NCBI GenBank assembly: GCA_046330415.1
Contig: JAXLSW010000018.1
Location: 67,223-131,222 of the forward strand
Origin: RHKX01 sp046330415
GTDB lineage: Bacteria; Actinomycetota; Thermoleophilia; Solirubrobacterales; 70-9
DNA length: 64,000 bases
Direction: 5' to 3'
The notes below the pieces were generated by a model that worked only from the letters and a program-made list of their open reading frames with translations, did no database searches and had not been told where the DNA came from. Numbering within the stretch: the stretch's first letter is position 1; every line of letters begins with the position of its first letter. The position numbers and the translations under genes are program-made. Below are positions 9,027 through 18,054 of the stretch, piece after piece.

Positions 9027-10223
9027 ATGGAGGCACAGGTGAGCGAGGTATCGACGGACGCTCAACCCAGCGTGGCATTGCGCGGGGTGACGAAGCGATT
9101 CGGGGACTTCGTCGCGGTCGACGATCTCGACCTCGACATCGGCCAGGGTGAGTTCTTCACCCTCCTCGGCCCGAGCGGCTGCGGCAAGACAACGACCCTG
9201 CGGATGATCGCCGGCTTCGAGTCGCCCGACGAGGGCGAGATCCGCATCGACGGCACCGACGTCGCCGGCCAGCCCGCCCACGAGCGGCCGACCAACACCG
9301 TCTTTCAGAGCTACGCGCTCTTCCCCCACATGAGCGTCAAGGACAACGTCGCCTACGGACTCAAGCGGAAGGGCGTCGACAAGGGCGAGATCGACAACCG
9401 CGTGCAGGCCGAGCTCGAGCGGGTCGGCCTCTGGGGCGAGGCGAACCGCCGCCCCAACCAGCTCTCCGGCGGCCAGCAGCAGCGGGTCGCGCTCGCGCGC
9501 GCCGTGGTCAACCTCCCCAAGGTGCTGCTGCTGGACGAGCCGCTCGGCGCGCTCGACCTGAAGCTCCGCAAGAACCTGCAGGTGGAGCTGAAGCGGATCC
9601 AGCAGGAGATCGGCATCACGTTCGTCTACGTCACCCACGACCAGGAGGAGGCGCTGACGATGTCGGACCGGATCGCGGTCATGAACCGCGGCATCGTCGA
9701 GCAGGTGGCTCCCCCGGTCGAGATCTACGAGCGCCCCTCGACCACCTTCGTCGCCGGTTTCATCGGCGTCTCGAACCTGATGCCCGGCACGGTCCGCTCG
9801 CTGCACGGCGACAAGGCGGAGGTCGAGCTCGAGGCCGGGATCACCGTCGAGGCCGAGAGCAACGGCCTCGCGACGGGCGAGCGCTGCCACGCGGTCGTGC
9901 GCCCGGAGAAGCTCTACGTCACGACGGCGGGCGACAACGCCCCGACCGGGAACACCCAGAGCGTCGAGGGCGTGGTCGCGAGCTCCGTCTACCTCGGCAC
10001 CGCGACGCAGCTCGTCGTCGAGCTCAAGGGCGACGCGAGGATGACCGTCCTCTGCCCGAACACCGACGAGGCCGAGCGACAGTCCCTTCCCGGCGGCGGG
10101 GCGAACGTCCGGCTCTCCTGGACCCCTGAGCACATCCACCTCGTGCGCGAGTCGGGAACCGAGCGCGCAACCGCAGACCACGAGGCGATCGGGCAGGCCC
10201 GCAAGGAGGGAGCGGGCGCTTGA
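9027..10223 (+). CDS. potA: Spermidine/putrescine ABC transporter ATPase
   Basis: 398 residues. Walker A is GPSGCGKTT (about 50), the Q-loop is FQSYALFPHM, the signature LSGGQQQR, Walker B VLLLDEPLGALD and the switch histidine THDQEEA. A C-terminal TOBE-type regulatory domain follows, as in PotA/UgpC-type ATPases. The ATG follows a clear GGAGGAG. Its stop overlaps the start of the binding-protein gene. It would drive import by the PotB/PotC pair encoded just downstream. Confidence 0.92.
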   Translation: MEAQVSEVSTDAQPSVALRGVTKRFGDFVAVDDLDLDIGQGEFFTLLGPSGCGKTTTLRMIAGFESPDEGEIRIDGTDVAGQPAHERPTNTVFQSYALFPHMSVKDNVAYGLKRKGVDKGEIDNRVQAELERVGLWGEANRRPNQLSGGQQQRVALARAVVNLPKVLLLDEPLGALDLKLRKNLQVELKRIQQEIGITFVYVTHDQEEALTMSDRIAVMNRGIVEQVAPPVEIYERPSTTFVAGFIGVSNLMPGTVRSLHGDKAEVELEAGITVEAESNGLATGERCHAVVRPEKLYVTTAGDNAPTGNTQSVEGVVASSVYLGTATQLVVELKGDARMTVLCPNTDEAERQSLPGGGANVRLSWTPEHIHLVRESGTERATADHEAIGQARKEGAGA

Positions 10224-11359
10224 AGCCGCCCTTCCGCATCGTCTTGGCGCTGCTCGGCCTCCTGGCCAGCGCGCTGCTGGCGGCGGGATGCAGCGACCTC
10301 GGAGCCGGCGGGCTCGACGGCCCGATGGAGACCGCCGAGGCGGCTCCCGGACCCGGCAACGGCGAGCTCGTCATCTCGAACTGGCCCGCCTACATCGACA
10401 AGAACACCGTCTCCGAGTTCGAAGAGAAGACCGGGATCTCGGTCGACTACATCGAGGACGTCAACGACAACAACGAGTTCTTCTCGAAGCTCCAGCCGAC
10501 CCTGCAGAACCGCGATCCGGCGGGTCGCAGCATCTTCGTCGTCACCGACTGGATGGCGAACAAGATGCACAACCTCGGCTACCTGCAGAAGTTCGACCAG
10601 AAGTCCGTCGCGCCGGCGATGGCGAACCTGGTGCCGAGCCTGCAGAGCCCCGCGTTCGACCCCAAGCGCGAGTTCTCGCTTCCGTGGCAGAGCGGCATGA
10701 CCGGGCTCGTCGTCAACACCGCCCAGGCGCCGGACATCAAGAGCATCAACGACCTCTTCGACCCGCAGTACAAGGGCAAGATCACCGTGCTCAGCGAGAT
10801 GCGCGACACGGTGCCGCTGATCATGAAGGCGGGCGGGATCGACCCCGCGGACGCGACCGCCGACGACTGGCTGAACGCGATCGACAAGCTCAAGGACGCC
10901 GTCGACTCCGGTCAGATCATCGGCGTCACCGGCAACTCCTACATCAACGACATGGCGCGCGGTGACGTCGTCGCCGCGATCGGCTGGTCGGGCGACGCGA
11001 TCCAGTTGCAGGCCGACGACCCCGACATCCAGTTCGTCATGCCGGAGCAGGGCTGCATCCTCTGGTCCGACAACATGGTCATCCCGGTCGGAGCGCCGAA
11101 CCCGGCGGCGGCCTACGAGTGGATGAACTACGTCTACCAGCCGCAGAACCAGGCGCAGATCGCGAACTACAACTACTACTTCTCCCCGGTCAAGGGCGTG
11201 AAGCCCTACCTGAAGAAGATCAACCCCGAGGCAGCCAAGAGCCCGCTGATCTTCCCGACCGAGGAGTTCACGAAGAACTGCTCCACCCAGCCGGATCCGC
11301 CGCGGCTGGAGACGGCCGAGATCGAGAAGGCTTTCCAGAGCCTGGTGACGGGAGGCTGA
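10220..11359 (+). CDS. potD: Polyamine-binding lipoprotein of the ABC transporter
   Basis: 379 residues. The signal peptide ends with a lipobox (LLAAGCSDLG), so the protein is anchored outside the membrane. The mature start ELVISNWPAYIDKNTVSEFEEKTG is typical of PotD/PotF-like periplasmic binding proteins. Placement between potA and potB fits the class. Which polyamine it prefers is not readable from the sequence; neighbouring catabolic enzymes favour putrescine. Confidence 0.9.
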   Translation: MKPPFRIVLALLGLLASALLAAGCSDLGAGGLDGPMETAEAAPGPGNGELVISNWPAYIDKNTVSEFEEKTGISVDYIEDVNDNNEFFSKLQPTLQNRDPAGRSIFVVTDWMANKMHNLGYLQKFDQKSVAPAMANLVPSLQSPAFDPKREFSLPWQSGMTGLVVNTAQAPDIKSINDLFDPQYKGKITVLSEMRDTVPLIMKAGGIDPADATADDWLNAIDKLKDAVDSGQIIGVTGNSYINDMARGDVVAAIGWSGDAIQLQADDPDIQFVMPEQGCILWSDNMVIPVGAPNPAAAYEWMNYVYQPQNQAQIANYNYYFSPVKGVKPYLKKINPEAAKSPLIFPTEEFTKNCSTQPDPPRLETAEIEKAFQSLVTGG

Positions 11360-11362
11360 ACC

Positions 11363-12241
11363 TTGAGCGCGTGGGCGAAGTCGAGAGGGATCCCCTACTT
11401 CCTGATGGGGCCGGGCCTGTTGTGGCTGACGATCTTCTTCGTCCTGCCGATGCTGTTCATGCTCTCGGTGTCGCTGTATCAGGGCTCGCTCGACACCACG
11501 TTCGAGATGACGTGGCACTTCGAGAACTTCAAGACCGCGATCACCGAGTTCGACACGCAGTTCGTGCGCTCGTTCATCTACGCGGGAATCGCGACGCTGC
11601 TGTGCCTCGTCATCGCCTACCCCCTCTCCTACGCGATCGCCTTCAAGGCCGGGCGCTGGCGGCAGGTGATGCTGCTCTGCGTGATCGCGCCGTTCTTCAC
11701 TACCTACCTGATCCGCACCTACGCGTGGCAGACGATCCTGTCCAACGACGGCACCGTGGTCAACATCTTCCAGACGCTCGGGATCGTCGGCGAGAACGGC
11801 ACGCTGCTGAAGACGCCGACCGCGGTGATCGCCGGGCTCACCTACAACTTCCTGCCGTTCATGGTCCTGCCGATCTACGCGAGCCTCGAGCAGATGGACA
11901 CGCGGCTGATCGAGGCGGGCCGCGACCTGTACTCGAACGCGCGCACCGCCTTCTTCAAGATCACGCTGCCGATCTCGATGCCGGGGGTGATCGCGGGGAC
12001 GCTGCTGACGTTCATCCCGGCGGTCGGCGACTACGTCAACGCGACGTTCCTCGGGAGCCCCAACCAGGCGATGATCGGCAACGTCATCCAGAGTCAGTAC
12101 CTGGTGACGAAGGACTACCCGGTGGCCGCGGCCATCTCCTTCATCATGATGGCGCTGATCGTCCTCATGATCGCGATCTACATCAAGTTCGCCGGTGAGG
12201 AATCCTTGATGGGCGACGACGCGGAGGTGCTGGCGAAGTGA
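11363..12241 (+). CDS. potB: Polyamine ABC transporter permease, PotB type
   Basis: 292 residues with six hydrophobic segments. The EAA loop (LIEAGRDLYSNARTAFFKITLPISMPG) contacts the ATPase. It starts three bases after potD, apparently at TTG (11363), and its stop overlaps potC. The PotB assignment comes from order and from the FFTTYLIRTYAW segment typical of this branch. Confidence 0.9.
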   Translation: MSAWAKSRGIPYFLMGPGLLWLTIFFVLPMLFMLSVSLYQGSLDTTFEMTWHFENFKTAITEFDTQFVRSFIYAGIATLLCLVIAYPLSYAIAFKAGRWRQVMLLCVIAPFFTTYLIRTYAWQTILSNDGTVVNIFQTLGIVGENGTLLKTPTAVIAGLTYNFLPFMVLPIYASLEQMDTRLIEAGRDLYSNARTAFFKITLPISMPGVIAGTLLTFIPAVGDYVNATFLGSPNQAMIGNVIQSQYLVTKDYPVAAAISFIMMALIVLMIAIYIKFAGEESLMGDDAEVLAK

Positions 12242-13104
12242 AGGCCGTCAACTGGATCCGCGAGCGCGGGGTGATGATCTTCGCGATCCTGGTGGTGATC
12301 TACACGCTGCTGCCGATCGCGGTGATCATCGCGTTCTCCTTCAACGACCCGGCCGGCAAGTTCAACTTCACCTGGCAGGGCTTCACCACGCAGTACTGGG
12401 GGGATGCCTTCGCGATCTCCGACCTCAACAAGGCGATGCTGACCAGCCTCGAGCTCGCCGTGATCGCGACGCTGATCGCGACGATCCTGGGCACGATGAT
12501 CGCGCTGGCGCTTGTCCGCTACGAGTTCAAGGGCCGGCGGATGGCCAACCTGCTGATCGTGATCCCGATGACGAGCCCCGAGGTCGTCATCGGCGCGGCG
12601 CTGCTGTCGATGTTCGTCTACGCGCAGATCTCGACCGGCTTCGTGACGCTGGTGATCGCGCACGTGATGTTCTGCATCAGCTTCGTGGTGGTCGTCGTCA
12701 GATCGAGGCTCATCGGATTCGACCGCCGCCTCGAGGAGGCGGCGCGCGACCTCGGGGCCGATCCGCGGACGACCTTCCGCACCGTCACCCTGCCGCTGAT
12801 CTCCCCCGGTCTCGTCGCCGCCGGCGGCCTCGCCTTCGCCCTGTCGATCGACGACTTCGTGATCTCGAACTTCAACTCGGGCACGACAGTGACCTTCCCG
12901 CTCTACATCTACGGCGCCGCCCAGCGCGGGATCCCGGTCCAGGTGAACGTCTTCGCGACGATGCTGTTCATGCTCACGGTGATCGCGATGATCGCCACCG
13001 TGATCCAGCAACGACGGGCAGAGAAGCTCGCGTCCGTGCGGCCCGATCAGGAGGACGGGGGCACCCCGAGCGCCCCGGCCGCCGCCCCCGCGCCGGCCTC
13101 GTGA
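12238..13104 (+). CDS. potC: Polyamine ABC transporter permease, PotC type
   Basis: 288 residues with six hydrophobic segments and the EAA loop LEEAARDLGADPRTTFRTVTLPLISPG. FSFNDP near residue 36 and LSIDDFVISNF are usual in PotC. The GTG start overlaps the potB stop (GTGA), and its own stop overlaps the next gene. The C-terminal tail is proline/alanine rich. Confidence 0.9.
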   Translation: MKAVNWIRERGVMIFAILVVIYTLLPIAVIIAFSFNDPAGKFNFTWQGFTTQYWGDAFAISDLNKAMLTSLELAVIATLIATILGTMIALALVRYEFKGRRMANLLIVIPMTSPEVVIGAALLSMFVYAQISTGFVTLVIAHVMFCISFVVVVVRSRLIGFDRRLEEAARDLGADPRTTFRTVTLPLISPGLVAAGGLAFALSIDDFVISNFNSGTTVTFPLYIYGAAQRGIPVQVNVFATMLFMLTVIAMIATVIQQRRAEKLASVRPDQEDGGTPSAPAAAPAPAS

Positions 13105-14591
13105 GCGACACCGAACTGCTGATCGGCGGCGAGAGCGTCGCCGGCGGTGGCTCCCCGGTAGCGGTCGAGAACCCCTTCACGACGGAGACGATCGCCGAGG
13201 TCCCATCGGCGACGCCGGAGCAGGTGGACGCGGCCGTGGCCACCGCCCGCGAGGCGTTCACCGGCTGGTCGGCGACACCCGCCGGAGAGCGCTGCGAGAT
13301 GCTGCACGAGGTCGCGCGCAGGCTGCGGGACCAGCAGGAGGAGCTGGCCCGGACGATGACGCTCGAGGGCGGCAAGCCGCTCGTCGAGAACCGCGACGAG
13401 ATCGACTGGTGCGCTGCCTGCTTCGACTACTACGCCGAGATCGGCCGCGACAGCGCCGGCCGCGTGATCCCGCCGATCGAGTCCTCGCAGGTGGCGCTCG
13501 TGGTCAAGGAGCCGATGGGCGTCGTCGGCTGCATCGTCCCCTGGAACTACCCGCTGCTGCTGCTGATCTGGAAGGTCGCCCCCGCGCTCGCGGCCGGCAA
13601 CACCGTGGTCTGCAAGCCCTCGGAGATCACGCCGCTCTCGACGCTCCAGCTCGCCGGCTGCTTCGACCACCTCCCGGCCGGGGTGGTCAACCTGGTGACC
13701 GGCGGCGGCGAGGTGGGCGCCGCGATCAGCGAGCACGAGGGCGTCGACTGCGTCGCGTTCACCGGTTCGGTGGCGACCGGCAAGCGCGTCGCCTCCGCCT
13801 GCGCGGCGCGGCTCGCCCGGGTCAATCTCGAGATGGGCGGCAAGGACCCCTTCATCGTCTGCTCCGACATGGCCGGCGCGGAGTCACTGGAGATCGCCGC
13901 GCGCGGCGGCGCCTGGGCGGCGTTCCTCAACGCCGGGCAGGTCTGCACCTCCTCGGAGCGCTTCTACGTCATGGCGGACGTCTACGACGACTACGTCTCC
14001 GCCTTCGTCTCCCACACCGAGTCGCTGGTCCTCGGCGACCCGCTCGAGGTGAGCACCGACATCGGCCCGATGGTCTCGGCGCCGCAGCGGCAGAAGGTCG
14101 TCGACCAGGTCGAGGCGGCGGTCGGCGCCGGGGCCGAGATCCTCGCGGGCGGCGGCGACGGCGGCCAGGAGCGCGGCCACTTCCTCGCGCCCACGGTCGT
14201 CACCGGCGCGCCGGCGGAGACCGACCTGCTCCGCGAGGAGACCTTCGGCCCGGTCGCCCCCATCGTCCCCGTCAAGTCGCTGGACGAGGCGATCGAGCTC
14301 GCCAACGGCACCCGCTTCGGCCTCGGCGCCAACGTCTACACGGGCGATCTGAAGAGCGCCGTCCGCTGCATGCGCGAGCTCCGCGCCGGCACCGTCTGGA
14401 TCAACGATCCGCTCACCGACAACGACGCCGGACCCTTCGGCGGCTTCAAGCAGTCCGGGATCGGGCGCGAGCTCGGCCGCGAGGGCCTCGAGGCCTTCCA
14501 GGAGACCAAGCACGTCCACATGGAGACGGAGATCGAGCGCAAGGAATGGTGGTATCCGTACTCGGAGTACGGGCCTACGCAGACCGGCTGA
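13101..14591 (+). CDS. Aldehyde dehydrogenase, probably 4-aminobutyraldehyde type
   Basis: 496 residues. VPWNYPLLLLIWK forms the cofactor pocket, the general base lies in LEMGGKDPF and the nucleophile in NAGQVCTSSERF. The sequence resembles betaine/aminobutyraldehyde dehydrogenases. It is translationally coupled to potC (GTGA overlap), so a role on the aldehyde made from an imported polyamine is likely: 4-aminobutanal to GABA. Exact substrate is inferred from the operon. Confidence 0.82.
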   Translation: MSDTELLIGGESVAGGGSPVAVENPFTTETIAEVPSATPEQVDAAVATAREAFTGWSATPAGERCEMLHEVARRLRDQQEELARTMTLEGGKPLVENRDEIDWCAACFDYYAEIGRDSAGRVIPPIESSQVALVVKEPMGVVGCIVPWNYPLLLLIWKVAPALAAGNTVVCKPSEITPLSTLQLAGCFDHLPAGVVNLVTGGGEVGAAISEHEGVDCVAFTGSVATGKRVASACAARLARVNLEMGGKDPFIVCSDMAGAESLEIAARGGAWAAFLNAGQVCTSSERFYVMADVYDDYVSAFVSHTESLVLGDPLEVSTDIGPMVSAPQRQKVVDQVEAAVGAGAEILAGGGDGGQERGHFLAPTVVTGAPAETDLLREETFGPVAPIVPVKSLDEAIELANGTRFGLGANVYTGDLKSAVRCMRELRAGTVWINDPLTDNDAGPFGGFKQSGIGRELGREGLEAFQETKHVHMETEIERKEWWYPYSEYGPTQTG

Positions 14592-14648
14592 CCCGCGGCG
14601 CGCTGATCGGCGCACGCCAACCCCACCCTGAGACCTCCCAGCGTCGCC

Positions 14649-14654
14649 TAGTCT
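14649..14654 (+). promoter_or_regulatory. Putative -10 box of the DUF2283 gene
   Basis: TAGTCT followed by 7 bases and the GTG start, the spacing of a leaderless transcript. Confidence 0.35.
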
Positions 14655-14661
14655 TCGGCTC

Positions 14662-14895
14662 GTGTTCCTCTCCTACGACGCCGAGACAGGCTCCGTCTAC
14701 ATCTCTCTGATCCCCGAGGAGGCCGGCTTCGTGCCTCGGCGCGCGGTCACCCTCGAGGAGGTCGAGGATCTCGGCGAGGGGGCCGACGACATCGTCCTCG
14801 ATCTCGACGAGGAGGGGCGCCTGGTCGGCATCGAGGTCCGCTCCCCGGAGCTGCTGCTGCGGAGCGAGACGCTCGCGCACCTGCGCCAGGGCTGA
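14662..14895 (+). CDS. Small DUF2283 protein
   Basis: 77 residues from a GTG. The pattern FLSYDAETGSVYISL ... DDIVLDLDEEGRLVGIEV is the compact beta-rich fold of DUF2283, whose function is unknown. No ribosome-binding site precedes it. A TAGTCT box 7 bases upstream suggests a leaderless mRNA. It stands alone between the polyamine operon and a repeat-rich gap. Confidence 0.75.
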   Translation: MFLSYDAETGSVYISLIPEEAGFVPRRAVTLEEVEDLGEGADDIVLDLDEEGRLVGIEVRSPELLLRSETLAHLRQG

Positions 14896-14999
14896 CGTCC
14901 GGTCCGAGCCAGTCGAAGCCGGCCCCACCCGGAGGCTCGCACAGCTCCGGCGCTGCGAGGGTGCCAGGCGCGTTTGGGCGGCCGCAGCCGCGACGAACG

Positions 15000-15308
15000 C
15001 GCAATCGCGAGTCCCACAGACCTGCGATTGCGATTCCGTGCGGGGCGCGGGCCGCGGGGCGCATGGACCACGTCTGACGTGGTTTGCGCGCCCAGCGTCG
15101 GCGGTTGAGCGCTCCAGCTGCCGACGCGGGGCGCCTGAACCACGCTCTGCGTGGTTTGTGCGCCCCGCATCCCCACGATCGGCAGCGAAGGGAAGTGGGG
15201 AGCTCACCGCGGTGGCCGGCCTCACCGGGATCTCCCATGCTCCCCTCGCTGCCCGTCGCCCCGGCGCGGGGCGCATGGACGACCTACGACGTGGCTTGCG
15301 CGCCCCGC
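15000..15308. repeat. Three copies of a ~42-base palindromic element in a 436-base gap
   Basis: Copies lie at 15054-15093, 15126-15168 and 15266-15308. Each has outer arms GCGGGGCGC/GCGCCCCGC (the right arm is trimmed in the first copy) and inner arms related to ACCACG/CGTGGT. They fold as a long hairpin with an internal bulge. Further inverted repeats flank them, for example CGCAATCGC (15000-15008) with GCGATTGCG (15024-15032). The gap 14896-15331 between convergent genes has no credible gene. Bidirectional termination or a REP-like element is possible. Confidence 0.7.
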
Positions 15309-15331
15309 GTCATTGCGCGAAGCTCGGCCTC

Positions 15332-15907
15332 CTAGACGTTTCGCAGCGAGCGGATCATGAAGGCGCGGGCGATGTCGAGAACGCCCTGCATGAGCGCCCA
15401 GATCCCAGCGAAGACGAGCAGCATGTACTGCTTGTCGATCAGGAGCTGGCCGGCGGTCCAGAAGGCGAGGATCAACATCAGGATGCCGCCGACGAGGCCA
15501 AGCCACCAGAGCTCGCTCTCGTCCTTCTCGTCGAAGGCCTGGATCACCCAGAAGACGCCGACGATCAGGAACAGGAAGCCGAGGATGTCGGCGATCGCCG
15601 TGAAGGTGTTCTCGGGACTGATGAACGCGATCACGCCGCAGACGACGAAGAGGAGTCCGAAGAGCCCGAACAGCCAGCCTCCCCGGTCCACGAGGGCGGC
15701 GATGGCCAGCTGCTGCAGGCCGGTGGCGAAGAACATCAGGCCGATGATGATCCCGACGGTCGTGACCGAGGCGTCATCGAACTGGAGGATGACGACGGCG
15801 ACGAAGGTCCAGATGATCCCGAACACCAACCACAGCCACCAGAGCTTCGAGAGCCCGCGCAGGGCGCTCCTCAGCTCGGGTGGGGGTCCGCCGCTCGATG
15901 CTTCCAT
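15332..15907 (-). CDS. HdeD/DUF308-family membrane protein
   Basis: 191 residues with about six hydrophobic helices and little else. WWLWLVFGIIWTFVAVVIL and the paired repeats of three helices match HdeD-like (DUF308) proteins. In E. coli HdeD is linked to acid resistance; no function is established in Actinobacteria. The ATG follows GAGAGGAAG. It is divergent from the APC permease gene. Confidence 0.75.
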   Translation of the reverse strand: MEASSGGPPPELRSALRGLSKLWWLWLVFGIIWTFVAVVILQFDDASVTTVGIIIGLMFFATGLQQLAIAALVDRGGWLFGLFGLLFVVCGVIAFISPENTFTAIADILGFLFLIVGVFWVIQAFDEKDESELWWLGLVGGILMLILAFWTAGQLLIDKQYMLLVFAGIWALMQGVLDIARAFMIRSLRNV

Positions 15908-16047
15908 GGTTCTTCCTCTCCGTTCAGCTTGGGGATCGGGGGGATCTTTCCCTCCAGACTGCGGTTTCGGCCTCCGCGACGCCGCTCCTGCAACCTCGGG
16001 TTGTCCAACCGGCGCAGATACTTCGGGACGCTTGTACTAAGCGGCAC

Positions 16048-16076
16048 TTGCATCGGGGGGCGGGGAGGCATAGGTT
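16048..16076 (+). promoter_or_regulatory. Putative sigma-70-type promoter of the permease-USP operon
   Basis: TTGCAT (16048-16053), a 17-base spacer and TAGGTT (16071-16076). The start would be near 16083, giving a ~23-base leader that contains GGAGGAG. Confidence 0.5.
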
Positions 16077-16105
16077 CGCCCGGACAAACTTGGGAGGAGT
16101 ACAAA

Positions 16106-17623
16106 TTGGAGAGTGCGTCCGCACCGATGGACGACCCGACCGGCGCCAAGGCGGCCACCGCCAGCGCCTCGAGCGGCGACAAGGGACTTCGCGGTGGTGC
16201 GATCGGCTTCGCCTCGAGCGTGGTCATCGGCGTCGCCTCGACCGCGCCGGGCTACAGCCTCGCCGCGAGCCTCGGCTTCGTCGTCGCGGCCGGAGTCGGC
16301 CTGGCCGCCCCCGCGGTCCTGTGGGTCTCGTTCCTGCCGATGCTCTGCATCGCCTTCGCCTACTACTACATGAACAGGGCCGACCCGGACTGCGGCACCA
16401 CCTTCACCTGGGTCACGTCTGCGATGGGCCCGACCATGGGTTGGCTCGGAGGCTGGGCGATCATCGTCGCCGACATCATCGTCATGGCGAACCTCTCGCA
16501 GATCGCCGGCCTCTACAGCTTCCTGCTGCTCGGCATCGACGATGCCTCGACGCTCGCGGTGACGACGGTGGGCGTCGCTTGGATCGTGATCATGACGGCC
16601 ATCTGCTACATCGGGATCGAGCTCTCGGCCCGAACTCAGATCTTCCTCCTCGGCGCCGAGATCGCGACCCTCGCCCTCTTCGCGGTTGTGGCCCTGATCA
16701 AGGTCTACGCCGGTGACTTCCCCGACTCGATCGATCCCAGCCTCAGCTGGTTGAACCCGTTCACCATCGACAGCACCACCGCCCTCATCGACGGGATCCT
16801 CGTCGCCGTCTTCATCTACTGGGGGTGGGACAGCGCGGTGACTGTCAATGAGGAAACGGAGGACCCGACCGAGGGGCCGGGGAAATCCGCCGTCGTCTCG
16901 ACCCTGATCCTGCTCGGGATCTACGTGATCGTCTCGATCGCTGCGCAGGCGGTGCACGGAGAGGACTTCCTGCGCCAGAACAAGGACGACGTCCTCTCGG
17001 CGCTCGGCGCCGACGTGTTCGGATCCCCGCTGGACAAGATCCTGATCATCGCCGTGCTGACATCGGCGGCCGCGTCGACGCAGACGACGATCCTGCCGAC
17101 GGCGCGAACCTCCCTTTCCATGGGGGCGGTGAAGGCGCTACCGCGCATCTTCGCCCGCGTCCACCCCCGCTACCAGACGCCGGACTTCTCGACGCTGCTG
17201 ATGGGCGGCCTCTCGATCGCCTGGTACGTCGTGCTGACCCTCATCAGCGAGGACATCCTCGGCGACTCGATCGCCGCTCTCGGTCTGATGATCGCCTTCT
17301 ACTACGGGCTCACCGGCTTCGCCTGCGCGGTCTTCTACCGCAAGGAGATCTTCAAGAGCGCGAAGGCGTTCTTCATGGCCGGGCTGATGCCGGTCCTCGG
17401 CGGCGTCTCGCTGACCTACATCCTCGTCAAGTCGATCAGCGACCTCGCCGAGCCCGGGAAGCGCGACGTTCTCGGCCTCGGTCCGCCGCTGGCCATCGGG
17501 ATCTTCTTCACGATCTTCGGGATCGTCCTGATGCTCGCGCAGCGGATCGCCGATCCCGAGTTCTTCAAGCGCAAGGCGACGGTGGCCCCAGCCGGGTCGC
17601 TGACGGGAGGTACGGGTTCATGA
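16106..17623 (+). CDS. APC-superfamily amino acid/amine permease
   Basis: 505 residues with about twelve hydrophobic segments. The first helix (GGAIGFASSVVIGVASTAPGYSLAASLG) carries the glycine-rich bend of APC transporters. I choose TTG at 16106 because GGAGGAG lies 6 bases before it; the ATG at 16127 lacks such a site. Substrate is unknown, with amino acids or polyamines the likely range. The last bases overlap the USP gene (ATGA), so the two are co-translated. Confidence 0.8.
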   Translation: MESASAPMDDPTGAKAATASASSGDKGLRGGAIGFASSVVIGVASTAPGYSLAASLGFVVAAGVGLAAPAVLWVSFLPMLCIAFAYYYMNRADPDCGTTFTWVTSAMGPTMGWLGGWAIIVADIIVMANLSQIAGLYSFLLLGIDDASTLAVTTVGVAWIVIMTAICYIGIELSARTQIFLLGAEIATLALFAVVALIKVYAGDFPDSIDPSLSWLNPFTIDSTTALIDGILVAVFIYWGWDSAVTVNEETEDPTEGPGKSAVVSTLILLGIYVIVSIAAQAVHGEDFLRQNKDDVLSALGADVFGSPLDKILIIAVLTSAAASTQTTILPTARTSLSMGAVKALPRIFARVHPRYQTPDFSTLLMGGLSIAWYVVLTLISEDILGDSIAALGLMIAFYYGLTGFACAVFYRKEIFKSAKAFFMAGLMPVLGGVSLTYILVKSISDLAEPGKRDVLGLGPPLAIGIFFTIFGIVLMLAQRIADPEFFKRKATVAPAGSLTGGTGS

Positions 17624-18039
17624 GCAACGAGATCGTGGTCGGCTACGACGGGACCGAGTGCGGCCACGCCGCCCTCGACCAAGCCTGCGAGCTGGCGTCC
17701 GCGCTCGGCTCGAAGCTGCTGGTCGCCTACGGCTACCAGCCCTACCAGGGGGCCGGCGAGATCGGCACCCAACGACAGCTCATGCACGAGGAGGGCGATC
17801 GTCTGACCGCCGAGGGCGTGGAGCAGGCGAAGGCCCGCGGGGTGACGGCCGAGGCGGTGGTGATCCCGCAACGGCCGGCCGAATCGCTGGCGAACCTGGC
17901 GGAGCAGGAGGGTGCCGCGATGATCGTCGTCGGCACCTACGGGGAGTCCCCCCTGAAGGGGGCGGTCCTCGGCTCGACGCCGCACAAGCTCGTCCACATC
18001 GCGACGGTGCCCGTCGTGATCGTGCCGGCGAAGGCCTGA
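17620..18039 (+). CDS. Universal stress protein (UspA family)
   Basis: 139 residues, a single Usp domain. It starts IVVGYDGTECG and ends with the ATP-binding loop GTYGESPLKGAVLGSTPHKLV, the G-2x-G-9x-GS/T motif of ATP-binding Usps. It is coupled to the permease by an ATGA overlap. APC-USP pairs are common and suggest ATP-linked regulation of the transporter, but that is inference. Confidence 0.9.
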   Translation: MSNEIVVGYDGTECGHAALDQACELASALGSKLLVAYGYQPYQGAGEIGTQRQLMHEEGDRLTAEGVEQAKARGVTAEAVVIPQRPAESLANLAEQEGAAMIVVGTYGESPLKGAVLGSTPHKLVHIATVPVVIVPAKA

Positions 18040-18054
18040 GACGCCGAGCCCGCG

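Noticed and set aside
15038..16105. N-terminal extension of the APC permease frame back to 15038
   Set aside because: It runs through the palindromic repeats and antisense to the HdeD-like gene. The real start is a TTG with GGAGGAG upstream.
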